This document shows, in pieces, positions 16,834 through 27,026 of a stretch of DNA of 64,000 nt. The position numbers and the translations under genes were made by a program. The notes under the pieces are model-generated. The model was not told the origin of the DNA and made no database searches. It saw nothing but the letters and a program-made list of their open reading frames with translations. The first letter of the stretch is position 1; each line of letters opens with the position of its first letter. The stretch is from the NCBI RefSeq assembly GCF_035658495.1, contig NZ_CP141945.1:1368001-1432000 (forward strand), given 5' to 3'. The stretch comes from Novosphingobium sp. RL4 (GTDB taxonomy: Bacteria > Pseudomonadota > Alphaproteobacteria > Sphingomonadales > Sphingomonadaceae).

Positions 16834-17838
16834 ATGCGATACGCCCTGCTCGGGCTGTCGCTGCTTGCCGCGACGCTCTCCGGCCTGTCGGCACGGTCCC
16901 GTCCGGGGTGGGACTGGGGCGCGGGCGTTCCGGCGCCCCGCGTTCCCGCCGACAATCCGATGAGCGCGGCGAAAGTCGAGCTGGGCCGCCGCCTGTTCTA
17001 CGACGCCGATCTCTCGGTGAACGGGACGATGTCCTGCGCGACCTGCCATGAGCAGCACCACGCCTTCGCCGACGGCAATCGCACTCACCCCGGCGCGCTG
17101 GACGATCCGGGGCGGCGCAACGTGCCGGCGCTGGTCAACCTCGCCTGGCTTTCCCCGCTGACATGGGCCGATCCGCGCCAGACGACGCTGGAGGCGCAAG
17201 TCTCGGTTCCGGTACTGGGCGACCATCCGGTAGAGATGGGGATGAAGGGGCGGGAAGCCGATATCGCGGAGCGGCTCGGACGGGATCCGTGTTACCGGAC
17301 GATGTTCCGCAAGGCGTTCCCGGGCGAGGCGGGCGGCATCGGTTACGGCAAGGTCACGAAGGCGCTGGCCGCTTTCGAGCGCACGCTCGTGTCGCGGGAC
17401 AGTGCGTGGGACAAGTTCTCGCGCGGGGAGGCCGATGCGATTTCCGCCGAGGCGAGGCAGGGCGCGACCTTTTTTGCGCGAGATTGCGCCTCATGCCATG
17501 CCGGGGCCGACTTTACAGATGCGCGCTTCCACCGGATCGCTGCACCCGGAGACATTCCGGGAGATGACGCGGGTCTGGCGGAAGTGACCGGCGTGGCGGG
17601 GGACATGGGCGGGTTTCGCACGCCGGGCTTGCGCAATGTCGGGGTGACGGCGCCCTATCTTCACGACGGGTCGATTCCCACGCTCGCCGGGGCGCTGCGT
17701 GCCCACGCGGGTTTCGAGGCGATGCCGCAGGACGAGGCGAAACCGCTGCTCGCTTTCCTCGATGCGCTTACCGATCCGGCGTTTCTGGCCGATCCCCGGC
17801 ATGCCTTGCCGCGCACCGCCTGCGGCAAGGCGCTTTGA
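16834..17838 (+). CDS. dihaem cytochrome c peroxidase, MauG/MbnH-type
   Basis: 334 residues with a signal peptide (LLGLSLLAATLSGLSA). Two haem-binding motifs are visible, CATCH at 68-72 and CASCH at 218-222, with the family spacing, plus conserved segments DLSVNGTMSC, FADGNRTHPGALD and FRTPGLRNVGVTAPYLHDGS. Such periplasmic enzymes reduce peroxide or, like MauG and MbnH, oxidise Trp or Tyr on a partner protein. The neighbouring exported protein, 8 bases upstream, is the natural candidate partner. Both are probably driven from the promoter with the ModE-type box. Confidence 0.9.
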   Translation: MRYALLGLSLLAATLSGLSARSRPGWDWGAGVPAPRVPADNPMSAAKVELGRRLFYDADLSVNGTMSCATCHEQHHAFADGNRTHPGALDDPGRRNVPALVNLAWLSPLTWADPRQTTLEAQVSVPVLGDHPVEMGMKGREADIAERLGRDPCYRTMFRKAFPGEAGGIGYGKVTKALAAFERTLVSRDSAWDKFSRGEADAISAEARQGATFFARDCASCHAGADFTDARFHRIAAPGDIPGDDAGLAEVTGVAGDMGGFRTPGLRNVGVTAPYLHDGSIPTLAGALRAHAGFEAMPQDEAKPLLAFLDALTDPAFLADPRHALPRTACGKAL

Positions 17839-18219
17839 TCACTCGCCCTTGGCGGGCAGCGGGGTACTGCGCAAGCTGGCCTCGAGCGCGGCGTATTCCG
17901 GCGAGTTCCCGAGAGCGGCCATGAGGCCCTGCAGGGACCGGAAGCGTTCCAGCACCGTTCGTCCGGTTTCCGTGAGGCGGGCGCCGCGTTCGTGGCTTCC
18001 TCCGGCTACCGTCTCGACTAGCGGCTGGTCCCAGCAGCGGTTCATGGCATCGACCAGGAGCCACGCCCGGCGATAGCTCATCCCCATCGCGCGCCCGGCG
18101 CCCGATATCGAACCCTGGCTGGCGATGGCTTCCAGCAGGTCCGCCTTGCCCGGCCCCATGGCGATTTCGTCTCCGCAATAGATGCGGGCGCGCAGCTTGA
18201 GGTGGGAGGGGTCGGTCAT
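17839..18219 (-). CDS. ModE N-terminal-type winged-helix regulator, no molybdate-binding domain
   Basis: 126 residues. It matches the DNA-binding half of ModE: KADLLEAIASQGSISGAGRA, then GMSYRRAWLLVDAMNRCWDQ and a GGSHERGARLTETGR wing. Normal ModE (about 260 residues) has two further TOBE domains that bind molybdate; they are absent, and the protein ends in a short helical tail. It is convergent with the peroxidase gene and touches its stop. With the TATAT-N7-TATAT box nearby it likely controls the receptor locus, but whether it senses molybdate itself is doubtful. Confidence 0.85.
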   Translation of the reverse strand: MTDPSHLKLRARIYCGDEIAMGPGKADLLEAIASQGSISGAGRAMGMSYRRAWLLVDAMNRCWDQPLVETVAGGSHERGARLTETGRTVLERFRSLQGLMAALGNSPEYAALEASLRSTPLPAKGE

Positions 18220-18297
18220 GGGCTCGGTCGAATGTTGGCGATAGGGACCGCGAATCTAGCCGAGTTCGGCGATGGGTGCGAGCGCCGAAAGCGGGTC

Positions 18298-18422
18298 TTC
18301 GCACCTGCGAAAGATTACATGCGCGCCGGGTTTTCGCCGCCATGCATCCTTGCGCGAAATCCCGCTGGAAAGCCGGATTGTTCCGGGACTATCACAAGGC
18401 TCGACTCGGTGTTCGCACCTGC
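18298..18422. repeat. pair of 11-base direct repeats TTCGCACCTGC
   Basis: TTCGCACCTGC occurs at 18298-18308 and 18412-18422 in the gap between the ModE-like gene and the YitT gene. They could be regulator sites for the YitT gene or chance; nothing else was seen in the gap. Confidence 0.3.
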
Positions 18423-18468
18423 ATAAATGGCTCCCAGGATTCCACACCAGACGAAGCGAATTTCGCCC

Positions 18469-19134
18469 ATGAACGCCAATACGGTCCGCCACGGCCGCAT
18501 CGAGGATATCTACGCGATCGCCGTGGGCAGCGTGCTGATCGGCCTTGGGCTGACCATTCTCCATGCGGCGGGGCTGGTGACAGGCGGCATGGCGGGGCTG
18601 GCGCTGCTGGTCGGTCATTTCGCGCCGCTGCCGCCGGGCCTGCTGTTCGCCCTGCTCAACGTTCCGTTCCTGGCGCTGGCGCTGCGGGCGATGGGTTCGC
18701 TGTTCACCCTGCGCACGATCGCGGCGAGCGGCGGCATCGCGCTGGCCTCTGTGCTGGCCGAGCACGCGCTGACGATCGAGGTCAACGATCCCTTCGCCGC
18801 AGCCGTGGGCGCAGGCACCCTGCTGGGCATGGGCACGCTGGCGGTGGTGCGGCACGGGGCCGGGGTTGGCGGGGTCGGCATCGTCACGTACTGGCTGTTC
18901 CTGAAGCGGGGCTGGAACATCGGCCGCTCGCAGATCGCGATCGACTTTGCGATCCTTGGCGCTTCGGCACTGTTCCTGCCGGCGGACAAGCTGGCATGGT
19001 CGGCGGTGAGCGCGATTTCGATGGGCCTTGTTACCGGACTGTGGTTGCGGCCGGGGCGCTATGCGGGCTTTTCCCCGCTGCGCGCCGCCCGCCGCACCGC
19101 GCAGGACGATCAGTCCAGCCCGACCAGGCGATAG
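18469..19134 (+). CDS. YitT family membrane protein
   Basis: 221 residues with five or six hydrophobic segments, starting with AVGSVLIGLGLTILHAAGLV and the TGGMAGLALLV segment that marks the YitT/YczE family, and ending in a basic cytoplasmic tail. Members are integral inner-membrane proteins without a settled function. I start at 18469; 14 more codons upstream are open but lack homology. Its last 25 bases overlap the end of kdpE on the opposite strand. Confidence 0.85.
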   Translation: MNANTVRHGRIEDIYAIAVGSVLIGLGLTILHAAGLVTGGMAGLALLVGHFAPLPPGLLFALLNVPFLALALRAMGSLFTLRTIAASGGIALASVLAEHALTIEVNDPFAAAVGAGTLLGMGTLAVVRHGAGVGGVGIVTYWLFLKRGWNIGRSQIAIDFAILGASALFLPADKLAWSAVSAISMGLVTGLWLRPGRYAGFSPLRAARRTAQDDQSSPTRR

Positions 19135-19796
19135 CCGACGCCGGGCTCGTTGCGAAGCATGGCCGGCTGAGAGGGATCGTCCTCCAGCTTGCGCCGGATG
19201 CCCCGCGCGGCCACGCGCAGGTATTCGACATCGCTTTCGTGGCCCGGCCCCCACACCGAGCGCAGGAGCTGGGCGTGGGTGATGACCCGGCCCGGACTGC
19301 GCGCAAGTTCCGAGAGAAAGCCGTACTCCTTTGGCGTGAGGTGGATTTCCGCGCCCCCCTTGCGAATGATCCGGGCGGTGAGGTCGATCTCGATATCGCC
19401 ATGCCGCACGGGCTTTTCCCCGCTTTCCACCGGCAGCCGGTGGCGCAGCGCGGTGCGGATCCGGGCGAGGACCTCTTCGCTGTCAAACGGTTTGGCGACA
19501 TAGTCGTCCGCGCCGAGGTCCAGCGCGGCCACTTTCTGTTCGGTGGCGTCGCGCGCGGAGACGACGATGATCGCCGTGCGCCCCTTGAGGATCGGGATCA
19601 GCTCCAGCCCGTCGCGGTCCGGCAGGCCGAGGTCCAGGAGGACCACTTCGGGCTTGTCGATCGTAAGCGCATTGAGCGCCTCGCGGGCGGTGCCGGCTTC
19701 CACCACCTGATAGCCCGCGCGGGAGAGCCCTGCGTGGAACAGGCGGCGGATGGCGGGCTCGTCATCGACGACGAGAATCTTGACGTTGGGGTTCAT
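19110..19796 (-). CDS. kdpE: response regulator KdpE
   Basis: 228 residues of the OmpR/KdpE family. The receiver domain shows the acidic pair in ILVVDDEPAIR, the phospho-acceptor Asp in VVLLDLGLPDRDG and the Lys in DYVAKPFDSEE. The C-terminal winged helix contains LTPKEYGFLSELARSPGRVI and ends in GVGYRLVG. The ATG overlaps the KdpD stop as ATGA; an ATG four codons earlier is open too. It should activate the kdp operon when KdpD signals low potassium. Confidence 0.96.
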   Translation of the reverse strand: MNPNVKILVVDDEPAIRRLFHAGLSRAGYQVVEAGTAREALNALTIDKPEVVLLDLGLPDRDGLELIPILKGRTAIIVVSARDATEQKVAALDLGADDYVAKPFDSEEVLARIRTALRHRLPVESGEKPVRHGDIEIDLTARIIRKGGAEIHLTPKEYGFLSELARSPGRVITHAQLLRSVWGPGHESDVEYLRVAARGIRRKLEDDPSQPAMLRNEPGVGYRLVGLD

Positions 19797-22465
19797 ATCG
19801 TGGGCCATTCCCTGAGATGGGCCGGATCGAAGCGGATCGTGAAGCAGGCGCCTCCCTTGCCGTCCGCATCGGGCGGGCGGGCCGCCGCTGAGACCGAGAG
19901 TCCCATGGCCAGCGCGAAACCCCTGACGATGGCAAGGCCGAGGCCGGTGCCGCCCTTGCGGTCCGAACCCTCGATCCGGGCGAAAGTCTCGAAGATGCGT
20001 TCTTCCTCGCCGGGCGGGATGCCGGGGCCGCGATCCGCTACGGTCAGTTCGAGGCCGGGGCCGATGCGGCGCGCGGCGATTGCGATGGGTCCGCCGGGAT
20101 CGCCGTATTTGGCGGCGTTCTCGATCAGGTTGGTGAGGCAATGGTGGAACAGGTGCGGGTCCACCATGACCATCGGCACGTCCCGCGCGATGGCGATATC
20201 CAGCCGGTGTCCGCCCAGCAGCGCGCGCAGTTGGTGCAGGGCCCCCGATACCGCTTCCTCCAGGTCCACCGGCTCCGCCTTGCCGTGCAGCGCGCCCGCC
20301 TCGATCCGGGCCATGTCGAGCAGGTTGGTGACGAAGCGGTGCAGCCGCTCCGCCTCGCCGCGCGCCGCCGCCATCTGTTCTTCCTGCTCGGGGTCGGTGG
20401 TGCGCACCGCATCGAGCGTGCCGAGGATCGTGGTCAGCGGCGTGCGCAAGTCGTGGCTGACCGAGGACAGCAGCGCATGGCGCAGCCGGTCGCGTTCGCG
20501 CACTTGCGACAGTTCGGCCATCTGCCCTTCCAGCAGGATCCGGTCCAGCGCGAGCGCGGCCTGATCGAGCAGGCTGAGCAGCAGGGGCAACTGGTCCGGC
20601 CGCACCGGCGCGCGGGCATCGCTGCGGGCCAGGCCGAAGACGCCCATCGCCGCGCCGCCCGCCGCCAGCGGATGGAACAGCCATTCCGAGGCGGTCAGCG
20701 TGTCCGACCCGCGCCCGGCTGGCGCATTGTTGTCGTAGGCCCAGGTCGCGGCGGCAAGGTCGAGGGTTTCGAGATGGGCTTCCTTCGGCCAGCTCCAGCG
20801 CTGCGAGAGGCCGTCATCGCCGGGCATCAGGAGAACCGCATTGCCGGCCAGCAGGCGGCCGATCTCGGCGCAGAGCAGGTGCCCCAGGTCGTCCACCGTC
20901 CTCACCCCGGTCAGCAGCCGCGCGAAGCCCGCCAGCGCGCCGTTCTGCGCGGCGCTGGCCTGCGCCTGCAAGGCGTGCGCCCGCACCCGCGCGGCAAGCT
21001 GGCTGCTGACCACCGCCACGCCGAGCAGGACCAGTACGGTGAGGATGTTGCGCGGGTCCTCGATGGTCAGGGTGTGGGTGGGCGGGATGAAGAAGAAGTT
21101 GTAGCCGATCGAGCAGAGCAGCCCGGTGACGACGCCGGTACGCAGGCCGTAGCGCGTGGCGGCGACCATCACCGGCAGCAGGTAGAGCAGGCCAAGGTCC
21201 GAGATATTGCCGGTGCGCAGGATCTGCGTGCCCATCAGCGTCACCGCCGCGGTGAGCGCGAAGGAGACGAGGTAGCCGGAGAGGCTGCCCCATTCGCCGC
21301 GCGGCCGGCTCAGGCGCGGCACAGGGGTTTGTGCCGCATTGTCGCCGGTGGGCAGGACATGGACCGCCAGCCCCTGCGTTTCGCGCACCAGTCGGTCGAC
21401 GATCGAGCCGTGGCGCAGTTCGAACCAGCGCGAGCGGGACGATTTCCCGACGATCAACTGGGTCGCGCGGGCTTCCGCCGCGAAGCGCTGCAGGCCTGCG
21501 AGCACGGTCTCGGCCGGCAGCGTTGCCACTTGCCCGCCAAGCTGGGTGGCAAGATGCAGCGCATCGGCGAGGGCGGCGTTCTCGCCGTCGCTGAAGCGGG
21601 CGCTGCGCGGGGTCTCGATGTGGACGGCGGTCCACGGTGCCCGCAGCGCGTCTGCCATGCGCTTGGCGGCGCGGACCAGTTCGAGCGAGCCGGGCTGTTC
21701 GCTGACGGCCACCACCAGCCGGTCGCTCGCCGCCCAGGTCCCGGCCATGGCGTGGGCGCGCACATAGTCGAGCATCTGCGCGTCCACCGCCTGCGCTGCG
21801 CGGCGGAGCGCCAGTTCGCGCAGGGCCGAAAGGTTGGACTTGGAAAAGAACGCGCCAAGCGCGCGGGTCGCTTCCTCCGGCACGTAGACCTTGCCCTGTC
21901 GCAGGCGCTCGATCAGTTCGTCGGGCGGAATGTCGACGATTTCGAGTTCGGCCTCCTCCAGCATCCGGTCCGGCAGGGTTTCGCGCACGCGGACATGCGT
22001 GAACGAGGCGACCACGTCGTTCAGGCTTTCGAGGTGCTGGATGTTGAGCGTGGAATGGACGTCGATCCCTGCCGCCAGCAGTTCCTCCACATCCTGCCAG
22101 CGCTTGTCGTGGCGGCTGCCGGGGGCGTTGGTGTGGGCCAGTTCATCCACCAGAACCAGCGCCGGGCGGCGTTCGAGGATGGCGTCCATGTCCATCTCGT
22201 CCAGCGCGTGGCCCTGATAGGCCATGCGGCGCAGCGGTACGATCTCGAGCCCGGCAAGCTGCGCCGCCGTTTCCGCCCGGCCATGGGTTTCGGCAACGCC
22301 GACCACGACATCCAGCCCCGCCCTGGCGAGAGCGGCGCCTTCTGCCAGCATCTCGTAAGTCTTGCCCACGCCAGGAGCCGCCCCAAGGAAAACCTTGAGG
22401 CGGCCTCGGTTCTCGCGCGCGGCGGCGCGAAGGAGGGCGTCGGGATCGGGCCGGGGATCGTTCAC
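19793..22465 (-). CDS. kdpD: osmosensitive potassium channel histidine kinase KdpD
   Basis: 890 residues with full KdpD architecture: N-terminal KdpD domain with a Walker-type GAAPGVGKT, a universal-stress-like domain, four membrane helices ([18 protein letters not shown] onward, about 400-500), a GAF-like region, then the kinase with [16 protein letters not shown] (phospho-His), [11 protein letters not shown] and [11 protein letters not shown] boxes. It senses potassium and turgor and phosphorylates KdpE. The GTG start overlaps the kdpC stop as GTGA, so the pair is translationally coupled. Confidence 0.97.
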   Translation of the reverse strand: MNDPRPDPDALLRAAARENRGRLKVFLGAAPGVGKTYEMLAEGAALARAGLDVVVGVAETHGRAETAAQLAGLEIVPLRRMAYQGHALDEMDMDAILERRPALVLVDELAHTNAPGSRHDKRWQDVEELLAAGIDVHSTLNIQHLESLNDVVASFTHVRVRETLPDRMLEEAELEIVDIPPDELIERLRQGKVYVPEEATRALGAFFSKSNLSALRELALRRAAQAVDAQMLDYVRAHAMAGTWAASDRLVVAVSEQPGSLELVRAAKRMADALRAPWTAVHIETPRSARFSDGENAALADALHLATQLGGQVATLPAETVLAGLQRFAAEARATQLIVGKSSRSRWFELRHGSIVDRLVRETQGLAVHVLPTGDNAAQTPVPRLSRPRGEWGSLSGYLVSFALTAAVTLMGTQILRTGNISDLGLLYLLPVMVAATRYGLRTGVVTGLLCSIGYNFFFIPPTHTLTIEDPRNILTVLVLLGVAVVSSQLAARVRAHALQAQASAAQNGALAGFARLLTGVRTVDDLGHLLCAEIGRLLAGNAVLLMPGDDGLSQRWSWPKEAHLETLDLAAATWAYDNNAPAGRGSDTLTASEWLFHPLAAGGAAMGVFGLARSDARAPVRPDQLPLLLSLLDQAALALDRILLEGQMAELSQVRERDRLRHALLSSVSHDLRTPLTTILGTLDAVRTTDPEQEEQMAAARGEAERLHRFVTNLLDMARIEAGALHGKAEPVDLEEAVSGALHQLRALLGGHRLDIAIARDVPMVMVDPHLFHHCLTNLIENAAKYGDPGGPIAIAARRIGPGLELTVADRGPGIPPGEEERIFETFARIEGSDRKGGTGLGLAIVRGFALAMGLSVSAAARPPDADGKGGACFTIRFDPAHLREWPTI

Positions 22466-23070
22466 GGCCGTGCTTGTGCGCCGCCTGCCGCCATGCTGTC
22501 GAGAGCGAGATTGAGTTCGAGCACGTTGACGCGCGGTTCGCCCAGGAAACCGAGCAGGGGGCGTTCGACATGCCGCGCCACCAGCGCATCCACCCGCGCC
22601 TTTTCAAGGCCGCGCGCCCGGGCCACGCGATCGGTCTGGAAAAGCGCCGCCTCGGGGCTGACATGGGGGTCCAGCCCCGAGGCGGAAGTTGTCACCAGGT
22701 CGGATGGAACGAGGGAACCTGGGGATTTCTGAAGCGCGGAAACGTCTGCCTTGACGCGGTCGGCAAGGGCCTGGCTGGTGGGGGCGAGGTTGGACCCGGA
22801 GGAGGCCATGGCATCGTAGCCGCCCCGTTCGGCGGCGCCCGCGGCGGAAGGGCGGCCGTGGAAGTAGCGGTCCTGCGTGAAGGCCTGGCCGATCAGGGCC
22901 GAGCCGATCACCTGTCCGTTGCGCTCGATCAGGCTGCCGTTCGCCTGCCGGGGGAACAGGGCCTGCGCGATCCCCGTGAGCGCCAGCGGATAGGCAAGGC
23001 CGAGCAGGAGCGCGAAAAGCACGGTGAGCACGAGCGCGGGGCGCGCGGCGGTGGTGAGATCCTTGAGCAT
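22462..23070 (-). CDS. kdpC: potassium-transporting ATPase subunit KdpC
   Basis: 202 residues. One N-terminal membrane helix ([20 protein letters not shown]), then the KdpC motifs [27 protein letters not shown] and the SGSNLAPTS stretch, and a conserved C-terminus ending in [11 protein letters not shown]. It stabilises the KdpA-KdpB complex and raises ATP affinity. AGGA precedes the ATG. It lies 12 bases after kdpB and overlaps kdpD. Confidence 0.97.
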   Translation of the reverse strand: MLKDLTTAARPALVLTVLFALLLGLAYPLALTGIAQALFPRQANGSLIERNGQVIGSALIGQAFTQDRYFHGRPSAAGAAERGGYDAMASSGSNLAPTSQALADRVKADVSALQKSPGSLVPSDLVTTSASGLDPHVSPEAALFQTDRVARARGLEKARVDALVARHVERPLLGFLGEPRVNVLELNLALDSMAAGGAQARP

Positions 23071-23082
23071 GGATGCATTTCC

Positions 23083-25098
23083 TCAGACGAGGTGGAGCGC
23101 GGTGACCGCAAGGTCGATGAGCTTGATGCCGATGAACGGCGCGATCAGGCCGCCGAGGCCGTAGACCGCGAGGTTGCGGGCCAGCAGCGGACCGGCGGCC
23201 ATCGGCCGGTATGTCACGCCCTTCAGCGCCAGCGGCACCAGCGCGGGAATGATCAGCGCGTTGAACACGATGGCCGAGAGGATCGCGCTTTCCGGCGAGG
23301 CGAGGCGCATCACGTTGAGCACGCCGAGGCCGGGATAGAGCGCCAGGAACATGGCGGGGATGATCGCGAAGTATTTCGCCACGTCATTGGCGACCGAGAA
23401 CGTCGTCAGCGCGCCGCGTGTCATCAGGAGCTGCTTGCCTAGGCCGACGATCTCGATGAGCTTGGTGGGGTCACTGTCGAGATCGACCATGTTGCCCGCT
23501 TCGCGCGCGGCCTGGGTGCCGGTGTTCATCGCCACGCCGACATCGGCCTGGGCAAGGGCGGGGGCGTCGTTGGTGCCGTCGCCGCACATCGCCACGAGCC
23601 TGCCGCCCTGCTGTTCCTTGCGGATCAGCGCCAGCTTGTCCTCGGGCGTGGCTTCGGCGAGGAAATCGTCCACGCCTGCCTCGGCGGCGATGGCGGCGGC
23701 GGTCAGCGGGTTGTCGCCCGTGATCATCACCGTGCGGATGCCCATCCGGCGCAGTTCCATGAAACGTTCGCGCACGCCCGCCTTCACCACGTCCTTCAGC
23801 GCGATTATCCCGAGCAGGCGGCCGTCGCGGGCGACTGCGAGCGGGGTCTGGCCCGAACGGGCGATTTCCTCGGCGAGGCGGCGCAGTTCGGCGGCCTGGG
23901 GCGAGGATGCCGCGTCCGGATTGGCGCGCAGGATTGCGTCTACCGCACCCTTCTGGACCAGTCCGGCAGTGCTCTTCAGCCCGGAGATCCGGGTCTGCGC
24001 GGTGAAGGGGATGACTTCGGCGTCTTGCGGCAGCGCGCCGGGCACGAGGCCGTGGCCTTCGCGCGCCAGCACCACGATCGAGCGGCCTTCGGGCGTTTCG
24101 TCGGCAAGGCTGGCGAGCAGGGCGGCTTCGGCGAGGATGCCGGCACCGACCCCGGAAACCGGGCGGAACTCGGCGGCCTGACGGTCTCCCACGGTGATCG
24201 TGCCGGTCTTGTCGAGCAGCAGCACGTCGATATCGCCCGCCGCTTCCACCGCGCGGCCCGACTTCGCCAGCACGTTGAAGCGCACGAGGCGGTCCATCCC
24301 GGCAATGCCGATGGCGGAGAGCAGCGCGGCGATGGTGGTGGGGATCAGGGTGATGAGGAGGGCCGCGAGCACCGCTACCGGGATCGCGCCGCCGGCATAG
24401 TGCGCAAAGGCCGGGATCGTGGCGACCGCGATCAGGAACACGATCGTCAGGCCCACCAGCAGGATGGTAAGGGCGATCTCGTTGGGGGTCTTCTGCCGCT
24501 CCGCGCCTTCGACGAGGGCGATCATGCGATCGAGGAAGCCCTGGCCCGGCTCCTGCGTGACCCGCACCCGGATCTCGTCGGAAATGACGCGGGTGCCCGC
24601 GGTGACGGCGGAACGGTCTCCGCCGGCTTCCCGGATCACCGGCGCGCTTTCGCCGGTGATGGCCGCTTCGTTGACGGAGGCGACGCCTTCGATCACTTCG
24701 CCGTCGGCGGGGATGAGGTCTCCCGCCGTCACCACCACCACGGCGCCCTTCTTCAACTGGGAGGCAGGAACCGAGCGTCCATCGGGCAGGCGGGCGGTGA
24801 GGTCCGACTTGGTGGCGCGCAGCGAGGCCGCCTGCGCCCGTCCGCGCCCTTCGGCCAGCGCCTCGGCGAAGGTGCCGAACAGCACGGTCAGCCAGAGCCA
24901 GGCGATGAGCTGGATCTGGAACCCGCGCGGCAGCGGCTCGCCGCCGAGGATCAGCAGCACGGTGAGCAGGACGGCGACGACCGCCGTGGTGAAAAGCACC
25001 GGGTTCCTCACCAGTTCGCGCGGGTCCAGCTTGCGGAAGGCATCGCCGATCGCGGGCACGACCAGCCGGGCCGAGAACATCGAGTTGGGTGTCGTCAT
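23083..25098 (-). CDS. kdpB: potassium-transporting ATPase, ATP-hydrolysing subunit KdpB
   Basis: 671 residues, a P-type ATPase. The actuator TGES loop is at about 148-151 ([11 protein letters not shown]), the phosphorylated Asp at 296 in DKTGTIT, the hinge motif GDGTNDAP further on, and seven hydrophobic segments. It couples ATP hydrolysis to potassium uptake through KdpA. No strong Shine-Dalgarno is seen before the ATG at 25098, which begins 11 bases after the kdpA stop, so translation is probably coupled to kdpA. Confidence 0.97.
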   Translation of the reverse strand: MTTPNSMFSARLVVPAIGDAFRKLDPRELVRNPVLFTTAVVAVLLTVLLILGGEPLPRGFQIQLIAWLWLTVLFGTFAEALAEGRGRAQAASLRATKSDLTARLPDGRSVPASQLKKGAVVVVTAGDLIPADGEVIEGVASVNEAAITGESAPVIREAGGDRSAVTAGTRVISDEIRVRVTQEPGQGFLDRMIALVEGAERQKTPNEIALTILLVGLTIVFLIAVATIPAFAHYAGGAIPVAVLAALLITLIPTTIAALLSAIGIAGMDRLVRFNVLAKSGRAVEAAGDIDVLLLDKTGTITVGDRQAAEFRPVSGVGAGILAEAALLASLADETPEGRSIVVLAREGHGLVPGALPQDAEVIPFTAQTRISGLKSTAGLVQKGAVDAILRANPDAASSPQAAELRRLAEEIARSGQTPLAVARDGRLLGIIALKDVVKAGVRERFMELRRMGIRTVMITGDNPLTAAAIAAEAGVDDFLAEATPEDKLALIRKEQQGGRLVAMCGDGTNDAPALAQADVGVAMNTGTQAAREAGNMVDLDSDPTKLIEIVGLGKQLLMTRGALTTFSVANDVAKYFAIIPAMFLALYPGLGVLNVMRLASPESAILSAIVFNALIIPALVPLALKGVTYRPMAAGPLLARNLAVYGLGGLIAPFIGIKLIDLAVTALHLV

Positions 25099-25109
25099 GA
25101 CAGGAGCTT

Positions 25110-26825
25110 TCAGAACAGTTGGCCCGAGATCATCGCGAGATGATCGGCGATGGGCCCGAGCGCGAGGCTCGGCAGGAAGGTGAGGCCGCCCAGGATCAGG
25201 ATCACGGCGACCAGCAGCCCGATCCACAGCGGGCCGGTGGTCGGGAAGGAGCCGGCGGTTTCGGGGGTATGCTTCTTGGTCGCGAGGCTTCCCGCCACCG
25301 CGAGCACCGGCACGATCACGAAGAAGCGGCCGATCCACATCGCCGCCGAGAGCAGGCCGTTGTAGAACGGCGTCCCGGCGCTCAGCCCGGCAAAGGCGGA
25401 GCCGTTGTTGCCGGTGCCCGAGGCGAAGGCGTAGAGGATCTCGGTGAAGCCGTGAGGCCCCTTGTTCAGCGGCCCGGCAAGCCCTTCCGGCATGACGGCG
25501 GAAAGCGCGGTGAGGCCCAGGATGCAGAGCGGCAGGACGGCGATGGCGAGCACCGCCAGCTTGACTTCGCGCGCCTCGATCTTCTTGCCGAGGTATTCCG
25601 GGGTGCGGCCGACCATCAGGCCCGCCACGAAGACCGAGAGCAGCGCGAACAGCAAGAAGCCGTAGATTCCCGCGCCGACCCCGCCGACCACGACTTCGCC
25701 AAGCTGCATGTTGATGAGCGGGACCATCCCGCCCAGCGCGGTGAAGCTGTCATGCATGGCATTGACCGCGCCGCAGGAGGCCGCCGTGGTCACGACCGAG
25801 AACAGGGCGCTGGCGGTGATGCCGAAGCGCAGTTCCTTGCCTTCCAGGTTGCCGCCGGGCAGGCCGAGCTGATGGAGCACCGGGTTGCCCGCGGCTTCCT
25901 GCCAGTATGTCACCCCGGCGCCGACAAGGAACAGCGCCAGCATCGCCGCAAGGATCGCCCAGCCCTGGCGGGTGTCGCCCACCGCCTTGCCGAAGCACCA
26001 CGTCAGGCCGGCGCCCAGCGCGAAGATCGAGAGCATCTGCACCAGGTTGGTCAGGGCCGTGGGGTTCTCGAACGGGTGGGCGGAATTGGCATTGAAGAAG
26101 CCGCCGCCGTTGGTGCCGAGCATCTTGATCGCCTCCTGCGAGGCGACCGGGCCCAGCGCGATGGACTGGCGCAGGCCTTCCAGCGAGGTGGTGTCGACCA
26201 TGCTCGACAGCGTCTGCGGCACGCCGCTGGCGATCAGGAACAGCGCATAGGCCAGGCAGGCGGGCAGCAGCAGGTAAAGCGTGACGCGCGTGCAGTCGGC
26301 CCAGAAATTGCCGAGCGTCTTCGCCTCGCGCCGCGCAAATCCGCGGAACAGCGCAAAGGCCACCGCGATGCCGGTGGCGGCGGACAGGAAGTTATGGATG
26401 GTCAGCCCCAGCATCTGGCTGAGGTTCGACATCGCGACTTCGCCCGAATACCACTGCCAGTTGGTATTGGTGGTGAAGCTCACCGCCGTGTTCATCGCGC
26501 CGTCCGCGCCTATCGCGGCAAGGCCGCGCGGGTTCATCGGCAGCACGTCCTGAAGGCGCAGGACACAGTAGGTGAACAGCAGGAGGACGAGGTTGAACGC
26601 CAGCATGTGCAGGGCGTAACGGCGCCAGCCCTGCTCGGCATTCGGATCGATCCCGGCAAGCCGGTAGAAGCCGTTCTCGACGGGGCCGAGCACGCGGTGA
26701 AGCGGGGTTCGGCGCCCCTCGTAAAGCGCGAAGAGCCAGAGCCCCATCGGCTTGGCGAGGCCCGCGACCAGCGCGGTGAACAGGAGGATCAGGGTCCAGC
26801 CCGGCAATGTCATTCCGGTGGTCAT
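25110..26825 (-). CDS. kdpA: potassium-transporting ATPase, potassium-binding subunit KdpA
   Basis: 571 residues with about ten membrane helices. Selectivity-filter regions typical of KdpA are visible: [32 protein letters not shown] and [14 protein letters not shown]. It binds potassium with high affinity and forms the translocation path of the Kdp complex. A GTC codon follows upstream, and ATG 26825 is preceded by GGAGG at 7 bases. It sits 13 bases after kdpF. Confidence 0.97.
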   Translation of the reverse strand: MTTGMTLPGWTLILLFTALVAGLAKPMGLWLFALYEGRRTPLHRVLGPVENGFYRLAGIDPNAEQGWRRYALHMLAFNLVLLLFTYCVLRLQDVLPMNPRGLAAIGADGAMNTAVSFTTNTNWQWYSGEVAMSNLSQMLGLTIHNFLSAATGIAVAFALFRGFARREAKTLGNFWADCTRVTLYLLLPACLAYALFLIASGVPQTLSSMVDTTSLEGLRQSIALGPVASQEAIKMLGTNGGGFFNANSAHPFENPTALTNLVQMLSIFALGAGLTWCFGKAVGDTRQGWAILAAMLALFLVGAGVTYWQEAAGNPVLHQLGLPGGNLEGKELRFGITASALFSVVTTAASCGAVNAMHDSFTALGGMVPLINMQLGEVVVGGVGAGIYGFLLFALLSVFVAGLMVGRTPEYLGKKIEAREVKLAVLAIAVLPLCILGLTALSAVMPEGLAGPLNKGPHGFTEILYAFASGTGNNGSAFAGLSAGTPFYNGLLSAAMWIGRFFVIVPVLAVAGSLATKKHTPETAGSFPTTGPLWIGLLVAVILILGGLTFLPSLALGPIADHLAMISGQLF

Positions 26826-26838
26826 GGCGCGGCCTCCG

Positions 26839-26928
26839 TCAGAAGCGTTCGGGGCGCAGGAGCGCGGCGAGGAGATAGATCAGCAGGCCCAGGGTGGTGA
26901 GCCCGGCAAGCAGCAGCGGCAGGTTCAT
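26839..26928 (-). CDS. kdpF: potassium-transporting ATPase small subunit KdpF
   Basis: A 29-residue single-helix membrane protein, [20 protein letters not shown] followed by AALLRPERF. The closing ALLRPERF motif is the hallmark of KdpF. In E. coli KdpF stabilises the KdpABC complex like a lipid. The stop is 13 bases from the kdpA ATG, whose GGAGG lies in the gap. It is short enough to be missed by automatic calling. Confidence 0.93.
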   Translation of the reverse strand: MNLPLLLAGLTTLGLLIYLLAALLRPERF

Positions 26929-26938
26929 GGCGGGTCTC

Positions 26939-27022
26939 TCAGGCTTTTTCGCAGAGGCGCGCGAAGGCCAGCGTCAGGAGGAAAAGGCCGGCGAGAATGG
27001 CCAGCCAGGCGATATCGTTCAT
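26939..27022 (-). CDS. 27-residue single-helix membrane protein upstream of kdpF
   Basis: The frame gives MNDIAWLAILAGLFLLTLAF then ARLCEKA, one hydrophobic helix with a charged C-terminus. It lies 10 bases before kdpF and 4 bases after the preceding 111-codon gene, in tight operon spacing. I recall similar tiny frames ahead of kdpF in other bacteria but cannot confirm it here. A KdpF-like accessory role is plausible inference. Confidence 0.65.
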   Translation of the reverse strand: MNDIAWLAILAGLFLLTLAFARLCEKA

Positions 27023-27026
27023 CGGA

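Noticed and set aside
16028-16894. Long N-terminal extension of the TonB receptor frame on the minus strand
   Set aside because: The extra 289 codons are basic, Arg-rich and antisense to the exported protein; the real protein begins with a signal peptide at 16027.
13970-17838. Methanobactin or copper system (MbnT-MbnP-MbnH)
   Set aside because: The partner protein lacks the MbnP Cys set and there is no MbnB/MbnC gene; the promoter box points to ModE instead.
20141-22732. Plus-strand open frame of 863 codons across kdpD
   Set aside because: It is the high-GC shadow of kdpD with no domain, and kdpD has full motifs.
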